From NCBI RefSeq assembly GCF_002005305.1, contig NZ_CP014782.1, positions 5,022,001 to 5,086,000 on the forward strand: a stretch of DNA of 64,000 nt. The letters are read 5' to 3'. The notes under the pieces were generated by a model. It had not been told where the DNA came from. It saw only the letters and a list, made by a program, of their open reading frames with translations, and did not search any database. The stretch comes from Shewanella psychrophila (lineage in GTDB: Bacteria > Pseudomonadota > Gammaproteobacteria > Enterobacterales > Shewanellaceae). A program made the position numbers and the translations under genes. Below are positions 18,523 to 27,905 of this stretch, one piece after another. Within the stretch, counting starts at the first letter, position 1. Every line of letters starts with the position of its first letter.

Positions 18523-20490
18523 ATGAATAGATCTAAGCTTGCGCTGCTAGTGGCATTGTCTCTGGTTTTACCTCACTCGAGTATTGCTGAAACTCAGTCA
18601 AAACCCGCCACAAAATATACCAAGGAAGCCAATACCGCGGTACTTAAAGCCCTTCCCTTCAATGACAGACAAGATTTTGAAAATGCTCAGCGAGGCTTTA
18701 TCGCCAAACCTGATACTGTCACCATCAAGAATGCTCAAGGAAATGTAGTCTGGGATCTGGAGCAGTACAAGACCTACATCAGTATCGATAAGGATGCGCC
18801 TGATACTGTTAATCCTAGCCTGTGGCGAAACGCCCAACTTGTAATACAGCATGGTCTATTTAAGGTCACCGACAACATCTATCAAATTCGTGGCTTCGAT
18901 CTATCCAACATTACCTTCATAAAAGGTAAAACAGGCTGGATTGTCTTCGACCCACTGATCTCCCCCGAGACAGCAAAGGCTGCGTTGGACTTTATCAATG
19001 CACAGTTAGGCGAGCGCCCCGTAGTGGCCATTATCTACAGCCATAGCCACATAGATCATTATGGCGGCGCAACAGGAATCGCTACCCCTGAGCAAGTTGC
19101 GTCAGGAAAAGTACAAATTATCTCACCCGAACACTTTACCGAACATGCAGTATCAGAAAATGTGATCGCCGGTAACGCCATGGGGCGCCGCGCCATATAC
19201 ATGTACGGCGCCATGCTCCCCCGTAATGCCAAAGGCGGCGTCAATGGTGGCTTGGGGATGACAGTGTCAACTGGGCTCGCAGGTCTAATACTTCCTAGCC
19301 ACGAGATAACTAAAACGGGCGAAAAACTCAATATTGATGGGGTAAATATGGAGTTTCAGCTGACCCCAGGCAGTGAAGCCCCTGCAGAGATGAATACCTG
19401 GTTCCCTGACTTTAAAGCACTTTGGATGGCAGAGAACGCCACCAATACCATGCATAACATCTTGACCCTGCGCGGCGCTCAGGTACGAGATGCACTGATT
19501 TGGGCCAGTTTTCTCGACGAAACCATCGATACATGGGGTAGTCAGGCTAAAGTAAAATTTCAAAGCCATCACTGGCCAGTGTGGGACACTGAAAATATCA
19601 TCCCTTACTTTAAAAAACAGCGTGATATCTATAAGTTTACCCATGACCAATCGGTTCGCCTCATGAATCAAGGGTATACGGGGGAAGAGATCTCCGAGAT
19701 GATCACTTTACCTGCCGAGCTTGAACAAAACTGGCCCACTCGCGGTTACTACGGCACCCTTCGCCACAACAGCCGCGCCGTGTATCAAAGATATATGGGC
19801 TGGTATGACGGTAATCCCTCAAACCTAAACAATCTGCCACCTGAGATGGTCGCTAAAAAGTACATGGAGTTTATGGGCGGTGAAGCGGCTGTACTTAAAA
19901 AGTCTCAGGCTTCATTTGATAAAGGAGAGTATCGCTGGGTTGCTGAAGTGATGAAACATGCCGTGTTTGCTAACCCTAAGAGTCTACCAGCTAAAGAGTT
20001 GCTGGCCGATGCTTTCGAGCAACTTGGCTATCAAGCTGAATCTGGCCCATGGCGCTCAGTGTACCTGCAAGGTGCCTATGAACTGAGAAATGGTGTGCCT
20101 ACAGCGGGAGGCACCCAAACGGCAACGCCTGATACCATTCGCGCCATGACACCGGATATGCTGTTTGATTTCTTAGCGGTCAGGCTCAACTCGGCAAAAG
20201 CCGCGGGCAAAGTGTTTGATATCAATATCGACTTTACCGATCTTAAGAGTAAGTACACCTTAACGGTCGAGAATGCCGTTCTCCACCATAGCCAAAACCA
20301 AGTAAAGAAACCAGATGTCGCTTTAGTGATGTCGATGAAAACCATGAACAGTATTCAGCTAAAAGAGTTCAGCTTCGATGAGGCCATCAAAAATGGCACA
20401 GTGAAGATCAGTGGTGATAAGAAACAGTTCAAGGAGTTTCTCGGTATGCTGGACGACTTCAACTTCTGGTTTAATGTCGTGACACCATAA
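18523..20490 (+). CDS. Secreted alkyl/aryl sulfatase (metallo-beta-lactamase fold)
   Basis: 655 residues, the usual length for SdsA1-type alkylsulfatases, which hydrolyse alkyl sulfates such as SDS. Signal peptide MNRSKLALLVALSLVLPHSSIA. The catalytic MBL domain has SHSHIDHYGG (His174, His176, Asp178, His179 as dizinc ligands), then the NTWFPDFKALWMAENATNTMHNI region with further ligands (read as WFPDFKALWMAEN and TNTMHNILTLRG). A helical dimerisation domain follows and the C-terminal ~125 residues resemble an SCP2/sterol-carrier domain that recruits aliphatic substrate. Monocistronic, with a palindromic terminator. Confidence 0.93.
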   Translation: MNRSKLALLVALSLVLPHSSIAETQSKPATKYTKEANTAVLKALPFNDRQDFENAQRGFIAKPDTVTIKNAQGNVVWDLEQYKTYISIDKDAPDTVNPSLWRNAQLVIQHGLFKVTDNIYQIRGFDLSNITFIKGKTGWIVFDPLISPETAKAALDFINAQLGERPVVAIIYSHSHIDHYGGATGIATPEQVASGKVQIISPEHFTEHAVSENVIAGNAMGRRAIYMYGAMLPRNAKGGVNGGLGMTVSTGLAGLILPSHEITKTGEKLNIDGVNMEFQLTPGSEAPAEMNTWFPDFKALWMAENATNTMHNILTLRGAQVRDALIWASFLDETIDTWGSQAKVKFQSHHWPVWDTENIIPYFKKQRDIYKFTHDQSVRLMNQGYTGEEISEMITLPAELEQNWPTRGYYGTLRHNSRAVYQRYMGWYDGNPSNLNNLPPEMVAKKYMEFMGGEAAVLKKSQASFDKGEYRWVAEVMKHAVFANPKSLPAKELLADAFEQLGYQAESGPWRSVYLQGAYELRNGVPTAGGTQTATPDTIRAMTPDMLFDFLAVRLNSAKAAGKVFDINIDFTDLKSKYTLTVENAVLHHSQNQVKKPDVALVMSMKTMNSIQLKEFSFDEAIKNGTVKISGDKKQFKEFLGMLDDFNFWFNVVTP

Positions 20491-20498
20491 TAACAACT

Positions 20499-20530
20499 GA
20501 GCTCCTAGGATCTAAATCCTAGGAGCTTTC
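20499..20530 (+). terminator. Palindromic terminator with CCTAGG core
   Basis: AGCTCCTAGGAT (20500-20511), 4-nt loop, ATCCTAGGAGCT (20516-20527), TTTC. It ends the alkylsulfatase gene. A near-identical palindrome stands at 60350-60379, so this is also a dispersed element. Confidence 0.75.
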
Positions 20531-20601
20531 GATAATGCACGAAGATACTTGGAATATCATCGGCCTCTAGAAGATTATCTCTCACCCCCCACTCCCTCAA
20601 A

Positions 20602-20641
20602 CATTCAAGCTGGATCCTGAAACCTATTCAGGATAACGACT
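20602..20641. repeat. REP-like palindromic unit, copy 2 (ATCCTGAA type)
   Basis: Stem ATCCTGAA (20614-20621) / TTCAGGAT (20627-20634), with the same flanks CATTCAAGCTGG and ACGACT as the copy at 18223. The two copies bracket the alkylsulfatase gene. Confidence 0.7.
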
Positions 20642-20777
20642 CAAACACTAGCCGCCCACAACCACAGTCATTGCATATTCCTTTAGCCAAAATCCTGCCT
20701 TATAGATCTAAAGAGCCATTGTGAGCAGCCTAAAAATTCAGCATCTTGAACACATAAGATTTAACAGGGGCTTAACA

Positions 20778-21797
20778 ATGCTTTTTTTAATCTCTTGCTG
20801 GTCACGATTGAAACCAGCTACAGCTAACAAAAGATATGGAACATACAGAACCATCAGCCTGAGATGTTTCTCTGAGCAGTTGCTGATGCCGTTTCTGCTA
20901 CTACTCTTGCTGATATGGACTAGCACTGCACACGCAAGCGCACCTTTCACTCCTCTGATGCAATTCGGTGACAACCCAGGAGAATTAACGGTGAGCTACT
21001 TCAGCCCAGTAGCCAGCAGTGACAAGCTGGTTGTTCTGCTTCATGGTTGCGAGCAAAGCGGCGAGATCTTGGCTGAGCAGAGTGGCTTGATAGCGCTGGC
21101 TAAGGAACACAAATTTAGTCTACTCATTCCCCAGCAAAGTTATGACAACAACATCAAGAAGTGTTTCAACTGGTTTTCCCAGCAAGACACCAACCAGGAT
21201 TCAGGCGAGATGCTCTCCATTAAGAACATGGTTCTGACCTTCCAAAAGCGACTCAAGGCAAAAAAAATCTATATCTTGGGGTTATCGGCTGGTGGCGCCA
21301 TGACCAGCGCCTTACTCGTCAATTATCCGGATATGTTTACCGCAGGCGCCGTAGTAGCAGGCCTGCCCTTTCCCTGCGCCGACAGCTTGATCAAGGCAAT
21401 ATCCTGCATGCGAAAGGGGCCACCACAGCCAGCCTCAGAGTTATCCAATTTAGTTACGCAGGCTAAACCTCACCAGAAATTCTGGCCCCTATTAACCGTA
21501 TGGACGGGAGGCGAAGACAAGGTAGTTAACCCGGTCAACGCCCAGAGACTCGCAGAACAATGGGTCTCGCTAAAGCAGATAGACAGCCCACCTAAGATCA
21601 TTAAACACCTTGGGTATCAGACGACCCAATGGCAAGACCAAAGCCAAAACATCGCCGTTGAGCTGGTACAAATTGACAATATCGGCCATGGACTGACCGT
21701 TAGTCCCAAGCAGAAAAATGGTGGAGTAGAAGCGCCATTCTTGCTGGCATCGCCAGTAAGCGGTGCTATCGAGATCATCAAGTTTTGGAAGATTTAG
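20778..21797 (+). CDS. Secreted PHB-depolymerase-type esterase
   Basis: About 339 residues from the ATG at 20778, which has AGGGG 8 nt upstream; an alternative ATG at 20886 gives a tidier signal peptide (MPFLLLLLLIWTSTAHA), and a GTG at 20721 a longer form. Alpha/beta-hydrolase core: KLVVLLHGCEQSG contains the oxyanion region, YILGLSAGGAM is the nucleophile elbow GxSxG, GGEDKVVNP supplies the acid and IGHGLT the histidine. This order is that of the extracellular poly(3-hydroxybutyrate) depolymerase/feruloyl-esterase family. Cysteine pairs around PFPCADSLIKAISCM suit a periplasmic or secreted enzyme. It precedes a TonB-dependent receptor, perhaps related in substrate use, which is inference. 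Confidence 0.8.
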   Translation: MLFLISCWSRLKPATANKRYGTYRTISLRCFSEQLLMPFLLLLLLIWTSTAHASAPFTPLMQFGDNPGELTVSYFSPVASSDKLVVLLHGCEQSGEILAEQSGLIALAKEHKFSLLIPQQSYDNNIKKCFNWFSQQDTNQDSGEMLSIKNMVLTFQKRLKAKKIYILGLSAGGAMTSALLVNYPDMFTAGAVVAGLPFPCADSLIKAISCMRKGPPQPASELSNLVTQAKPHQKFWPLLTVWTGGEDKVVNPVNAQRLAEQWVSLKQIDSPPKIIKHLGYQTTQWQDQSQNIAVELVQIDNIGHGLTVSPKQKNGGVEAPFLLASPVSGAIEIIKFWKI

Positions 21798-21943
21798 GCT
21801 CAAGCCAACAAAACCCAATCAAATCATTAACAAACGTATACTACTATAGTACCGATTAAATTTTTAACTCGTTGCTATAGAGTCATTACCAATAAAAATA
21901 ATAACAAGTACCTAGCCAGTTAAGTACTAAACAGGGAATCTCT

Positions 21944-24220
21944 ATGGAACTCAATACTATCAAGCTAAGCTGCCTTGCCTTAGCCATATCGACAGCACTC
22001 ACGAGTCAGCTTACTCTTGCTGCCGAAGAAGAAAACCCAGCAGAGCAGCAACCTATTCTCGAACGTATCCAGGTCACCGCCCGTAAGACGGTAGAGAGTC
22101 TACAGAACGTACCTATCGCAGTGACCTCGGTCAGCGCCGAGCAGTTGTCCGAGAATGGCATCAGCGTGGTCACCGAAGTGCAGCAGTTCTCGCCTAACAC
22201 AACCTTGCAGCGCAGTCGGGGCACCAACTCAACCCTCACCGCCTTCATTCGTGGCGTGGGTCAGGATGATCCACTCTGGGGCTATGAGCCTGGCGTCGGC
22301 ATCTATATTGACGATGTCTACATGGCCCGCCCTCAAGGCGCAGTGCTGGATATTCTCGATGTCGAGCGAATCGAAGTATTACGCGGACCTCAGGGAACCC
22401 TTTACGGTAAAAATACCATAGGTGGTGCGATAAAATATGTCACCAAGAAGATGTCCGACGACGCCGAGCTTAACCTTAATGCCACGCTGGGCAACTATGC
22501 TCATCAGGATTTCAAAATTGCCGGCCAATATCCTCTGGTAGATGACAAGCTCTACTTAGGCTTCGCCTTTTCCAGCCTGCAACGTGACGGCTATGGTGAG
22601 TTCATAACCTCGGCTATCCCAGATCAGGATAAAGAAAACTACAACAAAGATGTGATGGCCGGTCGCCTGACCTTGGAGTACACACCCACAAACGATCTGT
22701 TTATGCGTCTGAACTATGACAAGACACAGGATGAGTCCAACGCCAAAGGGGGTTATCGCCTACTGCCTAGTATTCTTACCGATGCTCCGGTGCCTGACAG
22801 CGTCTACGACTCCTATACTAGCTTGCCAACCTGGAACAAGGTCGAGACCGAAGGATTAAGCTTCACGTTAGAGTATTTCATCAACGATGAATGGACTTTC
22901 AAGTCGGTCACCGCATCCCGTGAAAGCTACTCGCCCACGAACATAGATTTTGATAATACCAGCTTACGTATCTTCGACGTGCCCGCCATCTATGATGACG
23001 AGCAATTCTCTCAGGAATTTCAGGTCAACTATGACACCGAAGATCTCACCATCGCCTCTGGCCTTTACTACTTCAAGGGTGACTCCTGTGGGCATTTTGA
23101 TGCCATCTTAGAAGAAGCCTTTATGGCCTATGGCGGCCTGACCCGTGAAGTACGCGGCTGTAACGACAGCGAAAGCTATGCCGCCTATGTGCAAGGCTCA
23201 TACAACTTAACCGATCAATGGTCACTGACCTTAGGTGCCCGTTACACCGAAGAAACCAAAGATGCCACTGTGTATAACGGCGTCATCTTCGACAGCATCT
23301 ACCCCGAGACCGGTTGGGTTCCAGGATTTGAACGAGATGAAGACCTTATCGATGCCAGTATTCCTCTGGTGCTCGATGACAGCGAAACCTGGTCACGCTT
23401 CACCCCAAGAGTCGGCATCGAATATCAGTACAACGATACCATGATGATGTTCGCCAGCTACTCACAGGGCTTCAAGTCCGGTACTTTCAATCCAAGAGCC
23501 ACAGGGCCAGAGCCTGCGGTAAACCCAGAGATAGTCGACTCCTACGAGATGGGGATCAAGAGTGAGTGGAATGGCAACCTCAGGGTCAATGCCACGGTAT
23601 TCTACCTGGATCATAAAGACAGACAGTTCGTAACAGTGCTCCCCGGCGAAGATGCTGCGGACTTAAATCAGCGCCTAGGCAACATAGGAACCTCGACCGC
23701 AAGCGGTCTGGAACTCGAGATCCAATACGCGGCAACTGAATCACTTAACCTGTTCGGTACCCTTGGCTTAATCGACTCATCATTCGACGAAGTCATCTCC
23801 TATGATGAAGATGGCAATAAAATCGACTTCAGCGACACCTATACCGTAGCGAACACTCCGGACACCACGGCCAACGCCGGCTTTACCTATGACTTTACCA
23901 CTGCCATAGGCGACTTCGTACTCAATGGTAATTATTACTACCGCGGCGAATATGATCTCACCGTTGTCGACAATCTGCTCAGTCAGGATGCTTATGGTCT
24001 GCTTAACTTCGGTCTCAACTGGTATGGTAACGAAGGTAACTGGACTGCCGGTTTACACCTAAAGAATGTCACAGATGAAGAATATCTGGTCGGCACCTAC
24101 GCCTTCGTCACGCCTACCGATGATGGTGGCTACCTGCCGGGTCTAGGCGGCGACAATACCTTAATCGGCTATTACGGCGACCCACGGACCATCTCGCTCA
24201 CAGTGGGGTACAGCTTCTAA
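21944..24220 (+). CDS. TonB-dependent outer-membrane receptor
   Basis: 758 residues. Signal peptide to ...TSQLTLAAEE; TonB-box-like ERIQVTARK at about residues 44-52; plug domain with VPIAVTSVSAEQL, GVGIYIDDVYMARP and VERIEVLRGPQGTLYGKNTIGGAI (read as IEVLRGPQGTLYG and NTIGGAIKYVT); the remainder is a 22-strand barrel rich in aromatic-ending strands, finishing ISLTVGYSF with C-terminal Phe. It belongs to the large class with 'ARKTVESLQNVPIAV' plugs that take up complex organics as well as iron chelates; substrate unknown. AGGGAATCTCT precedes the ATG. Followed by a response-regulator gene. Confidence 0.93.
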   Translation: MELNTIKLSCLALAISTALTSQLTLAAEEENPAEQQPILERIQVTARKTVESLQNVPIAVTSVSAEQLSENGISVVTEVQQFSPNTTLQRSRGTNSTLTAFIRGVGQDDPLWGYEPGVGIYIDDVYMARPQGAVLDILDVERIEVLRGPQGTLYGKNTIGGAIKYVTKKMSDDAELNLNATLGNYAHQDFKIAGQYPLVDDKLYLGFAFSSLQRDGYGEFITSAIPDQDKENYNKDVMAGRLTLEYTPTNDLFMRLNYDKTQDESNAKGGYRLLPSILTDAPVPDSVYDSYTSLPTWNKVETEGLSFTLEYFINDEWTFKSVTASRESYSPTNIDFDNTSLRIFDVPAIYDDEQFSQEFQVNYDTEDLTIASGLYYFKGDSCGHFDAILEEAFMAYGGLTREVRGCNDSESYAAYVQGSYNLTDQWSLTLGARYTEETKDATVYNGVIFDSIYPETGWVPGFERDEDLIDASIPLVLDDSETWSRFTPRVGIEYQYNDTMMMFASYSQGFKSGTFNPRATGPEPAVNPEIVDSYEMGIKSEWNGNLRVNATVFYLDHKDRQFVTVLPGEDAADLNQRLGNIGTSTASGLELEIQYAATESLNLFGTLGLIDSSFDEVISYDEDGNKIDFSDTYTVANTPDTTANAGFTYDFTTAIGDFVLNGNYYYRGEYDLTVVDNLLSQDAYGLLNFGLNWYGNEGNWTAGLHLKNVTDEEYLVGTYAFVTPTDDGGYLPGLGGDNTLIGYYGDPRTISLTVGYSF

Positions 24221-24346
24221 GATGAAGAAGCACATGTCCTTATTATTAAATTGCTTACAGTTGAGAAAATATAAACATACCGTTAGTGTGTTATTGCATT
24301 ACTTTATTACTCTGATAAAGAGTAGAAGACACCAAGGGAGTTGAAT

Positions 24347-25018
24347 ATGTCACAGGCAAGAGTCGCCATCGCAGATGACCACCCGCTGTTTCGCGCAGCA
24401 CTGAAACAGGCTGTGGTTGAGAGTGTCGACAAGGCCGATATTTTGGAGGCTGAGAACTTTCAGGATCTACTAGTTATAGTAGAGCAGACCCCCTCGCTGG
24501 AAATAGTCTTCCTGGATCTGCATATGCCAGGTAACGATGGCTTCACTGGCCTGACCCTCTTACAAAACCACTTCCCGGATCTAGTCGTCATTATGGTGTC
24601 ATCGGACGATCAACCAGAGATCATGCGCAAAGCCATCGATTTTGGCGCCAGCGCCTTCATCCCTAAATCCGCCAACCTGACCCTTATAGGCCAAGCCATA
24701 GAACAGGTACTCGACGGCGAAGTCTGGCTACCAGAACACACCTCAATCAACGCCGATCAGGAAACCGCCGCCGAGCATCAGCGCTTAGCCAAGCAACTGG
24801 CTCAACTCACGCCACAGCAATACACGGTACTTTCCTGTATCGCAGCGGGTCAGCTCAACAAACAGATAGGCTATGATCTCGACATCAAGGAAACCACAGT
24901 CAAGAAGCATGTGTCGGCCATATTGCTCAAACTTGAGGTGTATAACCTCACTCAGGCTGGGCTGGTTTATCAGCAGTTAATGATCACCCCACCGGAGAAT
25001 GACGTTATTGTGGCGTAA
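24347..25018 (+). CDS. NarL/LuxR-type response regulator
   Basis: 223 residues starting MSQARVAIADDHPLF; the ATG at 24347 is chosen because AAGGGAG lies 6 nt before it. Receiver domain: acidic pair DDHP, phospho-acceptor Asp in VFLDLHMPGNDG, VSSDD and FIPKSA with the conserved Lys. Linker, then a C-terminal helix-turn-helix LTPQQYTVLSCIAAGQLNKQIGYDL...KETTVKKHVSAIL typical of NarL/FixJ regulators. No histidine kinase gene is next to it. The last codons and stop overlap the start of an intergenic repeat shared with 26541. Confidence 0.92.
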   Translation: MSQARVAIADDHPLFRAALKQAVVESVDKADILEAENFQDLLVIVEQTPSLEIVFLDLHMPGNDGFTGLTLLQNHFPDLVVIMVSSDDQPEIMRKAIDFGASAFIPKSANLTLIGQAIEQVLDGEVWLPEHTSINADQETAAEHQRLAKQLAQLTPQQYTVLSCIAAGQLNKQIGYDLDIKETTVKKHVSAILLKLEVYNLTQAGLVYQQLMITPPENDVIVA

Positions 25019-25330
25019 TTACAGTTAACGCTGGTTTAGGGTTCATCGGGCTTAGTATGTTTTTTGAGTAGTGTGTTATTGGGTAGTATGTTTGTTGAGT
25101 AGCACTTAGTGATACCTCACCCTGAAACCGAAGCCCTCGAGCTCACTTGCACCCGAGGTTTGTCTCTTCGACTTTTATTCATAACCTAGACCGTGACATC
25201 TGATGTGAATGGATTCACAAATGTCTTAGGGACATGGCTGTTACGAAACGGCCATGTCACGGACACTCATAGCCGTACTTACACCTGAGTATTAATCTCT
25301 TCGATTCGGGGTTGTTGGTTTACATAAATC
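25004..25330 (+). repeat. Intergenic repeat family, copy 1
   Basis: GTTATTGTGGCGTAATTAC...GGTTCATCGGGCT and, further on, CTCACCCTGAAACCGAAG...TCTCTTCGA are matched in order at 26541-26960. It includes a perfect 8-bp hairpin stem GACATGGC/GCCATGTC (25231-25238/25251-25258). Its left edge overlaps the response-regulator stop codon. No gene in this interval. Confidence 0.6.
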
Positions 25331-25389
25331 AAATTAACTCCAATCTTTAACGACTAGTTAAGAGATTTCAATAATGACTAGGCTAAAGA

Positions 25390-26367
25390 TTACTTGGTTA
25401 AGCTAAAACTGAAAAACTGGCTAGTGCCATCATCGTTATCGCTGACAAGGAAGCCCTGCACACCATCTTGATTGGACTTATCGATGGCCACTGACTCAAT
25501 CTTAGTGATCAAAGGTCTCTGCTGTGAAGTCACTCTTTTTGCAGTATGAGTAAGGTCAAGCTTAGTTGTATTCATAGCAAGCTTCTCGATGGGTAGCACT
25601 CCAATAAAGCTACCCAGTACCTCGCCATCACCCACCGCGGTGTCAGTGCCTTCAACAGAAGCTGAATACACTAAGCTCTGGCCTTCAGGCCAATAATCAG
25701 CACCGGATAAGGTTGCCTCGAAGCCTCCAATAGAAGGAAGCGCGATATCTACTGCTTTAAGCGAACTCAAACTTTGATTCTTGCCAGTAATGAAGTCCAT
25801 CATCTGATCTAACTTCAATGAAAAAACGATATTTTTACCTTCATTGCCTCGATTAAAGATATAAGCCATATCATCACTCGTCGCCAAACCTTCGATATTA
25901 ATCTTTTGCTTTCCGCTCATACCAGATGCTGCATATAAAGATTTATACAAGGGACTCAAAGAGAAAATTTGCTTACTGTGATCATCGGCAGACATCAAGA
26001 CCCCATGCTCACGCTTAACTTTCTTACTACCAGAACCAAATGCTAAATAGTAAAGTTTGCCTTGATAATTGAGCTTAGTCATAGACTCATAATCAGGCTT
26101 ATTGTTTTTCTCAATCCGCCCCTTCGGAGCCATTTTACTGTCCGACAAAGAATAATTATCTATAATCTGATAACCCTTATTGACTACAAATAACCACTGC
26201 ATATCATCGCCAACGACATAGATATCGCCATCGTTAACAACAGCACCGGAACCGGAAGACAGCTGGGTATTAGTATATGGCTGGCTGACCTGCAGATTCA
26301 TTCCCTCGGCATTGGCTCCGAAGGCTGTAACCATCATGAAAAACAAACTAGTCTGGCAATACTTCAT
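25390..26367 (-). CDS. Secreted protein of unknown function, probable beta-propeller
   Basis: 325 residues with signal peptide MKYCQTSLFFMMVTAFGANA. The rest shows strand-rich repeats with turns such as VVNDGDIYVVGDDMQW, NYQGKLYYLAFGSGSKK, SDDMAYIFNRGNEG, GADYWPEGQSLVYSAS and IESVAIDKSNQDGVQGFLVSDNDDG (read as IESVAIDKSN and GVQGFLVSDNDDG), compatible with a periplasmic beta-propeller. I do not recognise a named family with certainty. Monocistronic, bounded on both sides by intergenic repeats. Confidence 0.7.
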   Translation of the reverse strand: MKYCQTSLFFMMVTAFGANAEGMNLQVSQPYTNTQLSSGSGAVVNDGDIYVVGDDMQWLFVVNKGYQIIDNYSLSDSKMAPKGRIEKNNKPDYESMTKLNYQGKLYYLAFGSGSKKVKREHGVLMSADDHSKQIFSLSPLYKSLYAASGMSGKQKINIEGLATSDDMAYIFNRGNEGKNIVFSLKLDQMMDFITGKNQSLSSLKAVDIALPSIGGFEATLSGADYWPEGQSLVYSASVEGTDTAVGDGEVLGSFIGVLPIEKLAMNTTKLDLTHTAKRVTSQQRPLITKIESVAIDKSNQDGVQGFLVSDNDDGTSQFFSFSLTK

Positions 26368-26540
26368 TTATATCTCCCCGAAAAATATCTTAAAGTTAGC
26401 AGCTAATATGACGTAAGCAAAGCACTAAACACAAGACACGCAAACACCAAATAAGAACAAGATTATAGCTTTTTACATGTCAGTAAGATGTCGCCAGTAT
26501 TAAGATAGATTTAGATTAAATGACTTTAGTCAACAACCCT

Positions 26541-26960
26541 CTGCGTTATTGCGGCGTAATAACGGCTAACGCTTTTGGTTTCATTGGGCTGGTGTTGTCG
26601 TAATTTGGATTATTTGTTGAGCGGTTCGAATCGCCTGCAGTGGTGCTGTAAATGGATTTACGAATGTCACGATCACCTGGATGTGAATGAGTGACTTTAT
26701 ATGAAGATGCTTCTGCGAGTCGCCGCGAGTACATCTGACTTCCAAGGATGGAGGGAATGCCAAATTTTATATGGAACAAAATTGGCCATGTCGGCTCTGC
26801 GATTTCCAATAACTTCCATGTTTAACTGCCAGTTCGCCATCCCTTCCTCTTGTTCGAAGCGTATCACTTCGTGATATCTCACCCTGAAATCGAAGCTCGC
26901 AGCTGCATCTACACAGGGTTATTTTTCTCTTCGATTTAAGGATATTTGTTAGTTCGCTAA
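26541..26960 (+). repeat. Intergenic repeat family, copy 2
   Basis: Shares with copy 1 the segment TTATTGCGGCGTAATAAC...TTTCATTGGGCT and with the other copies ACTTCTGCGAG-type, AAGCTCGCAGCTGCATCTACACAGGG and TTCTCTTCGATT blocks. Several overlapping short open frames here have no coding character and are repeat-derived. Confidence 0.6.
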
Positions 26961-27011
26961 CACGGATATGCCCCAAAACTTGCTAGCCTTCGAATGAAGG
27001 CTGATTACATT

Positions 27012-27240
27012 TTCTCTTGCTTCATTTGGCTAGTTTTATATTTGGAAGTGGGTTTGAAGGTCGAACCTTCATGGTAATCTATCGCTTCCCAGCGGGGGAT
27101 GTGCAGCTACTTCTGCGAGACACCGTGAACACGTCCGTGTGGGCTCTAGCAAAACATCCCTGTTTTGGAAGCTCGCAGCCGCATCTACACAGGGGGATTT
27201 CTCTCTTCGATTGTGGCTTATGGCTAGTATTTAGTAACTC
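27012..27240 (+). repeat. Intergenic repeat family, copy 3
   Basis: Contains CTTCATTTGGCTAGTTTTATATTTGG, TACTTCTGCGAGACACCG, GAACACGTCCGTGTGGGCTC and CGCAGCCGCATCTACACAGG before CTCTTCGATTG (each read as a separate block). The same blocks occur on the opposite strand at 30950-31200, so copies 3 and 5 form an inverted pair around the 27.3-30.6 kb genes. Confidence 0.65.
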
Positions 27241-27346
27241 ACTTTTGCCCCATTCCTTGTTAGCTTAGTTAGTGAACTCATCTTTATTACACCACTTTTG
27301 CCATAGATTTGTTAATGTATGCCAAAAGTTTAAAAGGATACTTTAG

Positions 27347-27778
27347 ATGGATCTAGACAAGGTATTTATGCTTAAAGCATTGCAGATATCTCAGGCTGCT
27401 TTACCTGAATGCCAACCAAATCCTCCTGTAGGTTGCGTTCTCGTTCTAGGCGGGCAAGTCATTGCTGAAGGATGCACACAAAAAATTGGTGGCAATCATG
27501 CTGAGATTGAAGCTATTAGTGCTTATGATGGTCCTATGGAAGAAGTGACTGCATATGTCACTCTTGAGCCATGTTCATTTGTTGGAAGAACTCCTGCATG
27601 TTCTTCTGCAATCATTAAATCAGGAATAAAGAGAGTTGTAGTTGCTCTTCTAGATCCTGATGAAAGGAACAATGGAAAGGGTATTTATGCTCTAGAGAAA
27701 GAGGGCATAAAAGTTGATATTGGTGTCGCTTCAAGAGAAGTTAGTGAATTTTTGTATCCTTATCTTGGAAAATCATAA
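27347..27778 (+). CDS. Stand-alone RibD-type deaminase domain protein
   Basis: 143 residues. The zinc site of cytidine-deaminase-like enzymes is complete: NHAE (His51, catalytic Glu53) and PCSFVGRTPAC (Cys76, Cys85). PNPPVGCVLV near the start and the RTPAC spacing place it in the RibD/pyrimidine deaminase branch, which deaminates a riboflavin precursor. The C-terminal reductase domain (about 200 residues) of normal RibD is absent, and no other riboflavin genes are near. AAAGGA lies 8 nt before the ATG. It sits just before the operator array and HTH/Fic pair; function may be biosynthetic, salvage or part of a mobile module, which cannot be decided here. Confidence 0.82.
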   Translation: MDLDKVFMLKALQISQAALPECQPNPPVGCVLVLGGQVIAEGCTQKIGGNHAEIEAISAYDGPMEEVTAYVTLEPCSFVGRTPACSSAIIKSGIKRVVVALLDPDERNNGKGIYALEKEGIKVDIGVASREVSEFLYPYLGKS

Positions 27779-27905
27779 TTAACCTCACATCAAGTTCTAA
27801 GCGATAACGGTAGTTTATCACACGATTTTGCCCCCATTGCCTTACGCTAGCTACTTACATCACCTAACTTTTAAACACAAAAAGGACGCAATGAAGAGTT
27901 ATTTT

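Noticed and set aside
26546..26976. Four overlapping minus-strand open frames
   Set aside because: They lie wholly within a dispersed intergenic repeat in different frames of the same DNA, without ribosome-binding sites or domain features.
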